A stretch of DNA of 64,000 nucleotides from Xanthomonas sp. DAR 34887 (GTDB lineage Bacteria; Pseudomonadota; Gammaproteobacteria; Xanthomonadales; Xanthomonadaceae), in the NCBI RefSeq assembly GCF_041245805.1, contig NZ_CP162490.1:3945001-4009000 (forward strand), read 5' to 3'. The position numbers and the translations under genes were made by a program. Below the pieces are notes generated by a model. The model did no database searches and was not told the origin of the DNA. It saw only the letters and a list, made by a program, of their open reading frames with translations. Shown here in pieces: positions 7,629 to 13,213 of this stretch (the stretch's first letter is position 1; each line of letters starts with the position of its first letter).

Positions 7629-7949
7629 ATGAGCATTGATAAATACGCTGCGCCCCTGGAGCGCACGCTGGCGACTGCGCTGGTGGACCGGGCGTTAGCC
7701 GAGGGGCTGCTGGTGTCCGTCTTCGACGGTGGAGAGTTGGTGGTCAGCAGGTCGAACGACAGGACAGAGGTGCTAGAGGCCCTGGCGTCCACTGACGAAG
7801 ACCGCCTGACCCTGCGGAACCCTGACGGGTCAATCTTCGGGCGCGTCTGGCTCATCTGGGGGAACGGCGCGGACCTCTTCAGCGACTGGTCCGATTCCGG
7901 CGAGCTAGACGACATGGTGTGGTCTATCATTGAAGCGCACGCACCATGA
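7629..7949 (+). CDS. Hypothetical phage protein, 106 aa
   Basis: The ATG at 7629 has GGAG six nt upstream and gives a product starting MSIDKYAAPLERTLATALVD. The same frame is open from an ATG at 7506 directly after the preceding gene, which would add 41 less protein-like residues. The protein is acidic and ends in a segment with VWLIWGNGADLFSDWS. Similar small proteins occur in Xanthomonadaceae prophages, but I cannot name a function. The stop overlaps the next ATG. Confidence 0.65.
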   Translation: MSIDKYAAPLERTLATALVDRALAEGLLVSVFDGGELVVSRSNDRTEVLEALASTDEDRLTLRNPDGSIFGRVWLIWGNGADLFSDWSDSGELDDMVWSIIEAHAP

Positions 7950-8107
7950 ACGAGGAGGACGCCTTGAAGCTGACCAAACTGCGCGCCGAAGTGCGCAAGC
8001 TCAACCGCGAATCCGACAAGCTCATGCTTGAGACTCGCTGGTATCCGATGGTGGTCACCACGGCGCTGTTTGCGGCCGTTGCCGCGGTCATCAAGCTGTT
8101 CACCTAA
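7946..8107 (+). CDS. 53-aa phage membrane protein
   Basis: The ATG overlaps the previous stop (ATGA). The product has an N-terminal charged helix (LKLTKLRAEVRKLNRESDKL) with coiled-coil-like spacing, then RWYP and one TM helix (VVTTALFAAVAAVIKLF). This layout recurs in small proteins of Xanthomonas-type prophages. Role unknown. Confidence 0.65.
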   Translation: MNEEDALKLTKLRAEVRKLNRESDKLMLETRWYPMVVTTALFAAVAAVIKLFT

Positions 8108-8249
8108 CCAGCACGGGCGCTGCCCTAGCGCCCCACCGGGCGGGCTGCCATAGGCCCCGGTGTCTGGTGGTGAAACTCTAGCTAGCACGCCTGGCTCGCC
8201 ATAGCGGCGAACGCCTTGCGCTGCTGTAAGAAAAATCCTAAATCACCTG

Positions 8250-8272
8250 AGCCGCCCTTGAGGCGGCTTTTT
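8250..8272 (+). terminator. Rho-independent terminator
   Basis: Stem AGCCGCC/GGCGGCT with a 5-nt loop followed by TTTTT. It lies in the gap between the 53-aa membrane protein and the 62-aa gene before ardA, so it could end or attenuate transcription from 6979. Confidence 0.8.
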
Positions 8273-8289
8273 GTTGTCCGGAGAAAGCA

Positions 8290-8478
8290 ATGGACGCGCA
8301 AAAACGCATCATCGACCGCGACATAGATCAGTACACGGCGGATATCGAGCATCATTCTGCGCTGCTACTGCGCTGCGCCAGTGGGCAGGAATGGAAGCAC
8401 CGTCAACGGATGAACTCCGCCGCCGCAGTGCTGAGTGCCCTGCGGGTGTACCACGAAGCTCTGAGGGATTCTGCATGA
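8290..8478 (+). CDS. Hypothetical phage protein, 62 aa, upstream of ardA
   Basis: ATG at 8290 with ribosome binding site CGGAGAAAG. The product is helical and charged (MDAQKRIIDRDIDQYTADIE) with no recognised domain. Its stop overlaps the ardA ATG (ATGA), so the two are translationally coupled. Confidence 0.65.
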   Translation: MDAQKRIIDRDIDQYTADIEHHSALLLRCASGQEWKHRQRMNSAAAVLSALRVYHEALRDSA

Positions 8479-9107
8479 CCGCCCCCCGCATCTACTTGGC
8501 CTGCCTGGCCTCCTACAACAACGGCCGCCTGCATGGCCGCTGGATCGACCTGGACGGCGCCAACCTGGACGACGTGCAGGGTGAGATTGCTGCGATGTTG
8601 CGCGAGTCGCCGTATCCAAACGTGACCGTTGAATGTCCCGAGTGCGACGGAGAGGGTTCGCTGGTGAGCGACGGCTCGACGAACCCGATTACTGTTGTCA
8701 CCTGCGAAACCTGCAAGGGCACCGGCAAGGTTCCCAGCGCCGAGGAGTGGGCTGTACACGACAGCGAGGACCTGCCGGCCGGCTTCCGGGACACCGAATG
8801 GCCTGACTTAGCCAAGCTGATCGATCGGCTGGAGGAGCTGGAGGATCTGACCGACGACGAGCGGGAAGCCTTCGATGCCTTCGCGGAGGTCGAGGAGGAG
8901 CCGAGTGTCGAGACATTCCGCGAGCGGTACATCGGCGAGTTCAAGAGCTGGGCGGATATGGCTGAGCACTTCGTGGAGGAGTCTGGGCTGCTAAGCGAGG
9001 TACCTGAAAACTTTGCGCGCTACTTCGATTATGAATCTTATGGCCGGGATATGAGGGTATCTGGTGGAGCTTTCGAAAGCGATGGGCACTATTTCTGGAA
9101 CCTTTGA
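8475..9107 (+). CDS. ardA: Anti-restriction protein ArdA with an inserted zinc-binding segment
   Basis: The 210-aa product matches ArdA, the acidic DNA mimic that blocks type I restriction-modification complexes: N-terminal RIYLACLASYNNGRLHGRW, the central EEWAVHD, and the acidic C-terminal part ending FDYESYGRDM. Between residues about 48 and 88, where ordinary ArdA runs directly on, there is an extra segment with CPECDGEG (54-61) and CETCKGTG (77-84). These are two DnaJ-type CxxCxGxG motifs that could bind one zinc. The start ATG overlaps the stop of the 62-aa gene. It would protect incoming phage DNA. Its 3' end overlaps the convergent retron-operon gene by 19 nt. Confidence 0.85.
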   Translation: MTAPRIYLACLASYNNGRLHGRWIDLDGANLDDVQGEIAAMLRESPYPNVTVECPECDGEGSLVSDGSTNPITVVTCETCKGTGKVPSAEEWAVHDSEDLPAGFRDTEWPDLAKLIDRLEELEDLTDDEREAFDAFAEVEEEPSVETFRERYIGEFKSWADMAEHFVEESGLLSEVPENFARYFDYESYGRDMRVSGGAFESDGHYFWNL

Positions 9108-9619
9108 AGTTTCAGGTGGCGCTGGAATGCAGTCTTGACATTACGATTCGCCCGCTTGATGCGCCCCTCACTGTCGCGCAGCGCTTCGAAACTAGACCCT
9201 TGAGAGCTTGCGTAAGCATCGGCCTGCGATATTCCGACCAAACTCTTTGCATACATCCGAATGTGGTCGTGATCCATTTTTACCAACTGCATGAAGCGCG
9301 TAACGTCTTCATCGAAGAGAAATGGAGCCTCCAACAAGCAGTCTTCAAACGTGGCCACAACCTTTTCAGGAAGCTCTTGGTACTGTCCTTCCGGCTTGTC
9401 ATTTCTGTCACGGTGTGGCGGCCCCCTTCGCGCACGTATCTCCTCCATTAAACACTCAAGCATCGCGACAGTAGCCTTGTAAACCCGAAGCCTACGGTCA
9501 TACGAATCAAGTCTAAGTTTTACGTCATTCGTATGCCACTGTGCCACTGCGACGGCTACGCCGAGTGCCGCCACGCCTGGCCCAAGGCTGGCCTTCATAA
9601 ACTCCAAAAAATCTAGCAT
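9089..9619 (-). CDS. Single-TM protein downstream of the retron RT, candidate effector
   Basis: The ATG at 9619 follows GGGAAAGG. The 176-aa product has one N-terminal membrane helix (GPGVAALGVAVAVAQW, residues 13-28), then a charged helical stretch (LRLDSYDRRLRVYKATVAML) and a cytoplasmic C-terminal domain with no recognised fold. It lies 82 bp after the RT stop in the same direction, the last gene of the operon. Retrons often carry a toxic effector, and membrane proteins are among the known kinds, so this is a reasonable candidate. This is inference from position; a free-standing phage membrane protein is also possible. Confidence 0.7.
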   Translation of the reverse strand: MLDFLEFMKASLGPGVAALGVAVAVAQWHTNDVKLRLDSYDRRLRVYKATVAMLECLMEEIRARRGPPHRDRNDKPEGQYQELPEKVVATFEDCLLEAPFLFDEDVTRFMQLVKMDHDHIRMYAKSLVGISQADAYASSQGSSFEALRDSEGRIKRANRNVKTAFQRHLKLQRFQK

Positions 9620-9701
9620 CAACCTTTCCCATTACAAACAACTGAATCAACGGCCGCCCAACAAGACAGCGCGCAACGTGTCCAATGCACTAGCGGTCCA
9701 G

Positions 9702-10658
9702 TTACGGTTGAACAAGAACGTCTAGATATCGCATGCGGTTGCCGCGGGCTTTGCCTTGGTATCCTGGCTCAATCTGTGCGATGTGATCCAAGTGGCCCTG
9801 CAAGCTCCTAATGTTGGCAGGATCAACTTCGGACGGATCTGCAGAACCTATTGCTTGATATAGCTCTTTAACCATCTTGTGCTGTCCGGCGGGCGCCGAA
9901 ACGCGTCCATTCAACACAGAAACTCCGGTTATGAACTTCTCCTCTGACGCACGTATCACTCGGGATTTTCGGCAATGCATAGTGAGGCCAAACTGCTTCA
10001 TCAGGCGCCTCACCCATTCCAAATCAGTTAGAGACGCGTTGGGCATAGTTATGACTATGTCGTCAACATAGACAGTCATTTTTCCACCGCGTTGCGTTAC
10101 CCGATCGTACAGCAGATCCAACATCGGCTTATGGCAATAAAAGGAAAGCACTTCGCTATGAACGCCACCGGTAGGGACGTGCCGGCCGTGGTAGCAGCAC
10201 ACCTCGGCCAGTATTTTTGCAATATCGTCCGAGCACTGCATAACTTGAGAAAAAAAGCGCCATACATGGGACGCGGTGGTAGACGGGTAGAAAGATTTTA
10301 TGTCTAGCTTGAGGGTCGGGAAAGGAGCTAGATGCTCCTGAGCATTCGTTAAAAACGAGCGCCGCCTAACGCCAGAATGCCGATAGTTTGGCGGCGTTAT
10401 ACGGCGCAGAAGAGTCGCGATACGTGCGTGAACCCGCCTCAGCGCGGGGCACGCCTCCTGCACGAGCCTTCCGTCATTGTTCCATACTTTGTACGCGCCA
10501 GGCTTTCGACAAAGCTCAAGCAGCTCCTCAGCCGATACTTTTAATCGACTAAGCAGCTGCCCTTTGCCTTTAATTGCGTACAGCCCGCACTGATCGAGTG
10601 AATACTGCTTCTTTGGCTTCTCCAGCCTGGGCGGGCGCCGCTTCCGATTCTTCGGCAT
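9702..10658 (-). CDS. Retron reverse transcriptase
   Basis: The 318-aa protein has the retron-type RT pattern: motif A with Asp119 in KLDIKSFYP, PTGG at 162-165, catalytic YVDD at 197-200, the retron-specific NAxxH as NAQEH at 105-109, and ITG at 243-245 in the position of the retron VTG motif. It would prime on the 2'-OH of a guanosine in the msr RNA and copy msd into DNA. The ATG at 10658 has AGGA 8 nt upstream and lies 89 nt inside the HTH gene, so the two are coupled. An upstream in-frame ATG (10673) and TTG (10691) are less likely starts. Confidence 0.9.
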   Translation of the reverse strand: MPKNRKRRPPRLEKPKKQYSLDQCGLYAIKGKGQLLSRLKVSAEELLELCRKPGAYKVWNNDGRLVQEACPALRRVHARIATLLRRITPPNYRHSGVRRRSFLTNAQEHLAPFPTLKLDIKSFYPSTTASHVWRFFSQVMQCSDDIAKILAEVCCYHGRHVPTGGVHSEVLSFYCHKPMLDLLYDRVTQRGGKMTVYVDDIVITMPNASLTDLEWVRRLMKQFGLTMHCRKSRVIRASEEKFITGVSVLNGRVSAPAGQHKMVKELYQAIGSADPSEVDPANIRSLQGHLDHIAQIEPGYQGKARGNRMRYLDVLVQP

Positions 10659-10944
10659 CTGATTCGTCCTCATCAGCGCTAACCCACTCAAAGAATTTTA
10701 GTAGTCGCTTGGCGTGGGCGTTTTCCTGTGCTTCCACACCGCCAGCTCGTTCTTTAAACAACAAAAAAGTTGAAGCAGGAACCTTAAAAATCTTGGAGTA
10801 CTCGTCCAGAAGCGCCAAAGACGGCGCTTTTTTCCCGTGCTCAATCTCATTTAGATACGAGGTGGAAATATTAAGCCTCCGAGCAAGCTCCACCTGCTTC
10901 ATTCGGTGAAATTCTCGCGTTAGCCGCAAGGCTCTCTCAATCAT
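10570..10944 (-). CDS. XRE-family HTH protein of the retron operon
   Basis: The ATG at 10944 has GGAG six nt upstream. Residues 5-65 form an XRE-type helix-turn-helix (MKQVELARRLNISTSYLNEI, then EHGKKAPSLALLDEYSKIF). Residues 88-115 are strongly acidic (ADEDESDAEESEAA), followed by a basic end. The gene directly precedes the RT and overlaps it by 89 nt. HTH proteins are known partners in some retron types; it may repress the locus or act as part of the toxin/antitoxin complex. The acidic tail is encoded partly in the overlap region and may be variable. Confidence 0.85.
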   Translation of the reverse strand: MIERALRLTREFHRMKQVELARRLNISTSYLNEIEHGKKAPSLALLDEYSKIFKVPASTFLLFKERAGGVEAQENAHAKRLLKFFEWVSADEDESDAEESEAAPAQAGEAKEAVFTRSVRAVRN

Positions 10945-10979
10945 GGTCTTCTCCAAACTTTTAAAAGAGAAGGCGTGCG

Positions 10980-11144
10980 TTAAAAGTCATCTCGAAGCAG
11001 CTTCACAAGATCCATAATGAACCTAAGAAGAGCCAAAGACCACATGGAACATTGATATACAAGCTTGTTCCGAAGGGCTGCCTTTACTACTTTGAGAGAA
11101 CGATAACGCCAGGTGTGCTGTCGGGTACTAGTTTTTTTAGCCAT
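10980..11144 (-). CDS. 54-aa basic/hydrophobic small protein inside the retron operon
   Basis: The ATG at 11144 has GGAG eight nt upstream (11153-11156). The product starts MAKKTSTRQHTWRYRSLKVV and continues with a basic stretch (KAALRNKL) and a hydrophobic helix (SMWSLALLRFIMDLVKLL) ending RDDF. It lies between the candidate a2 repeat of the retron RNA (ends 11161) and the HTH gene (35 nt further). The composition resembles a membrane-active or nucleic-acid-binding peptide. No family is recognised. A good start signal, an exact fit in the operon and the lack of any other use for this stretch support it. Confidence 0.6.
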   Translation of the reverse strand: MAKKTSTRQHTWRYRSLKVVKAALRNKLVYQCSMWSLALLRFIMDLVKLLRDDF

Positions 11145-11160
11145 GCTGTTAACTCCGAGT

Positions 11161-11414
11161 TACGGTCCTGGGACATCCCAGAACTCGCCCTCGCTAACCC
11201 AGAGTCGGGTCAGACAGCGCACCTCACCTTCCTTCCAACGTGACGACGAGCCCCTCGCTCGTCGTCACGTATCCCGTCACGACGCGCATGGATCATCGGC
11301 TACCCGACTCTCCGGTCAACGGGAGGGCGGGAACGGTTAGAAGCTTTTCAGCTTCCACAGATCTTTCGATCCACTTTTTGCGAGGGTAGCGATGCGACCC
11401 TTTTCAGTACCGTA
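11161..11414 (-). ncRNA. Retron msr-msd RNA
   Basis: Read leftward, the RNA would start at the a1 repeat TACGGTACTG (11414-11405) and end at a2 CAGGACCGTA (11170-11161); nine of ten bases pair. The msr part (about 11404-11335) has GATC-GAAA-GATC with a GNRA loop (11360-11371), a GAAGC/GCTTC hairpin (11340-11355) and GGGT/ACCC arms near 11384-11400. The msd part is one long hairpin: outer stem 11323-11329/11186-11192 (7 bp), middle stem 11302-11311/11201-11210 (10 bp), tip stem 11257-11270/11238-11251 (14 bp, 5-nt loop). All paired arms were checked base by base. The priming guanosine could not be assigned. The RT gene is in the same operon. Confidence 0.8.
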
Positions 11415-11419
11415 GAGAC

Positions 11420-11448
11420 ACTATAGCTCAGGCGGAAAAAATTCGCAA
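11420..11448 (-). promoter_or_regulatory. Retron promoter
   Basis: On the minus strand: TTGCGA (11448-11443), 17-nt spacer, TATAGT (11425-11420). The predicted start, 7 nt past the -10, is 11413, which is the first or second base of the a1 repeat. This coincidence supports both the promoter and the RNA boundaries. It would drive the RNA and the four downstream genes. Confidence 0.75.
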
Positions 11449-11531
11449 ATAGCGAAGCTTCTTCGTTAATATATCATTCATCATCTGGTCGCCAGGCATT
11501 CCTGGCACTCGCCATAAATAGAGTCTTGCCT

Positions 11532-11795
11532 ATGTCAACCGCAATGAGGATCAGTGTTCCGCGCTCGACCGCAGTCACTGAAGTTGTGTATCAGCTACTT
11601 CTGTCCGAAACGGAAGCTGAGTTCTTGATAGACCTCCTGAGGGATGTCGGGGGCGATCCAAAGGAGTCGGCGCGCAAGTACGCCCAGGACATGCTGATCG
11701 AACTCGTGGATCTTCTGGGCGAAGGAACACGAAGGTTCGCGCGCGCCGATGGCAGCGCCTGTATCGCATACGCCGCCGAGGCGAACCTACCCTAG
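11532..11795 (+). CDS. Hypothetical phage protein, 87 aa
   Basis: Start ATG at 11532 (or 11544). The product contains a helical acidic segment (LLLSETEAEFLIDLLRDVGG) followed by ESARKYAQDMLIELVDLLGE. No domain is recognised. It is divergent from the retron promoter, with about 85 AT-rich bases between, so the two could share a regulatory region. It overlaps the convergent next gene by four bases at the stops. Confidence 0.6.
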   Translation: MSTAMRISVPRSTAVTEVVYQLLLSETEAEFLIDLLRDVGGDPKESARKYAQDMLIELVDLLGEGTRRFARADGSACIAYAAEANLP

Positions 11796-12118
11796 CGACG
11801 CCCCCGCTGTGACATCAGCGGAGGGCCATTGGCGGAGTCTGCCTGCCACGCGATCTCCGCCCGCAGCCGGCTCTGGTTCGTGATAGCCCACCGCTCGGCG
11901 AACTTGCAGGCAATCGTGTACGTCTTTGCCCGACCGTACGGGTTTCTGTACTCCAAACCGCGCTGCCGGTTAACGGAGACCCCCCAGTCGCCTGGAACAC
12001 GCTTTGTAACCATGGCGACGATCTGCTGGCCTATCCGCAGATGGTGCTGCCCGAACGACTCGTAGAAGTACCAGTCGAAGTCCGACGGCATCTGATATTT
12101 CTCTTTGTAATCAGTCAT
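11792..12118 (-). CDS. Hypothetical phage protein, 108 aa
   Basis: The ATG at 12118 gives MTDYKEKYQMPSDFDWYFYE; a second ATG at 12091 (MPSDFDWYF) has the better AGAGA upstream and may be the real start. The protein has an aromatic-rich N-terminus, a central segment (HHLRIGQQIVAMVTKRVPGD) and a basic C-terminus. Similar short proteins occur in Xanthomonadaceae prophages but the function is unknown. Confidence 0.6.
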   Translation of the reverse strand: MTDYKEKYQMPSDFDWYFYESFGQHHLRIGQQIVAMVTKRVPGDWGVSVNRQRGLEYRNPYGRAKTYTIACKFAERWAITNQSRLRAEIAWQADSANGPPLMSQRGRR

Positions 12119-12251
12119 ATAGAGAAGTAGGCATCTTAATTTAAGCCCTATTGAGCCGGCCGCCCGTCTCAGCTGGTGCGACCGACGCCCCACAAAATCT
12201 CACTGCCGAATGCGACTGATGCCGTGCCGCACTCGCCCGCGAAAGGAAGCC

Positions 12252-12386
12252 ATGTCCGCAACGATCCTGATCTTTGATTCCCTAGGCCGCCCGCTCGTCT
12301 TTTTCTGTGAGATGACGGGGCGCTTCAGTGCCCATCAGCGGGCCGTGCCCCGCGACCAGTACGACGAGGAGGAGGAGGAGCTGTGA
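12252..12386 (+). CDS. 44-aa acidic-tailed phage protein
   Basis: ATG with GAAAGGAAG upstream. The product is MSATILIFDSLGRPLVFFCE followed by a tail ending DQYDEEEEEL. The stop overlaps the GTG of the next gene. Function unknown. Confidence 0.5.
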   Translation: MSATILIFDSLGRPLVFFCEMTGRFSAHQRAVPRDQYDEEEEEL

Positions 12387-12514
12387 GGCTCATCGACCGC
12401 TTGGCCCAAGAATTGGGGATTTTGGCTGTGAAAGCGATCTTCCTAGGCTTCCTGATCGGTGGTGTAGGGCTGCTTGTGGGCGCCCTGCTTGCAGCAGTGT
12501 TGAGGGGTGCTTGA
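12383..12514 (+). CDS. 43-aa phage membrane protein
   Basis: A GTG start overlaps the previous stop (GTGA). After an amphipathic N-terminus (MRLIDRLAQELG) there is one long hydrophobic stretch (IFLGFLIGGVGLLVGALLAA). Likely a small inner-membrane protein. Function unknown. Confidence 0.5.
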   Translation: MRLIDRLAQELGILAVKAIFLGFLIGGVGLLVGALLAAVLRGA

Positions 12515-12601
12515 CCAACGTACAGCTCCAACGGTGACGCCGCATAGAAATTCGCCCGAATTCGGGACATAGCCCTAAACTGAACGTTGAGAAAGGCACT
12601 A

Positions 12602-12769
12602 GTGAAGTATCTCAAGACGCTGCAAGCACTCCTTGCCGGAAAGACCAGAATCTCAGTAATCCCCGCAACTCCGAACCAGAAAGGGTTTTGGCGGGATCGC
12701 CTAGACGCTGACCGCGTCTATTTCGGCGTGGGATCGTTTATTATCGCAATTGAGGGATACAACCCTTAA
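12602..12769 (+). CDS. 55-aa hypothetical phage protein
   Basis: The GTG at 12602 has GAAAGG five nt upstream; a TTG at 12587 in frame is the alternative. The product reads MKYLKTLQALLAGKTRISVI and later contains RDRLDADRVYFGVGSF. No domain is recognised. Confidence 0.45.
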   Translation: MKYLKTLQALLAGKTRISVIPATPNQKGFWRDRLDADRVYFGVGSFIIAIEGYNP

Positions 12770-12815
12770 GCGCCACAACGGGGTGGCGCCCAACTAACTG
12801 ACACTGGACCGCCAC

Positions 12816-13202
12816 ATGACTGCCCTGACAACTGACGAACTTGTCCACATTCTGCACGTCGCCTTGGAGGAACTTCGTCACGACGTGGACACTGATCTTC
12901 TTGCGACTAAGTTGCTGTGCCTCACCACTGCCTACGAGCACCCTGGACTACAACAGGCTGACATCGGCAAGCACGTGAAGGACCTCAGCACCTCCTCTGC
13001 CTCGCGTCACGTCATGGACTGGAGCGAGTACGACAGGTATGGCAATCCGAGCCTCGGCTACTTGTCGCAACTACCTGACCCGGCCAACCGGCGCCGCAAC
13101 TTGCTCTTCGTGACTCCGAAGGGCCAGCAGTATCTGACCAGCCTAACCGACCGCGTAAACAAGGCGCTTCAAAAGCGCGCCGCACGCGCGGCATCTGCAT
13201 AA
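12816..13202 (+). CDS. MarR-like winged-helix protein
   Basis: The 128-aa product resembles a MarR-type regulator: an N-terminal helical part, then GLQQADIGKHVKDLSTSSAS in the position of the DNA-recognition helices, a wing-like turn, and LLFVTPKGQQYLTSLTDRV as the C-terminal helix pair. Such proteins occur upstream of integrase genes in phages. It ends 11 nt before the integrase start and is probably co-transcribed with it. It is one candidate to bind the TATCCCTA palindromes, though nothing in the sequence proves that. Confidence 0.65.
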   Translation: MTALTTDELVHILHVALEELRHDVDTDLLATKLLCLTTAYEHPGLQQADIGKHVKDLSTSSASRHVMDWSEYDRYGNPSLGYLSQLPDPANRRRNLLFVTPKGQQYLTSLTDRVNKALQKRAARAASA

Positions 13203-13213
13203 ATGGAGATTCA

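Noticed and set aside
11411..11430. Plus-strand CACTATAG resembling the end of a T7 RNA polymerase promoter
   Set aside because: Only the last 8 or so bases match, and the same bases are better explained as the -10 of the leftward retron promoter (TATAGT on the minus strand).
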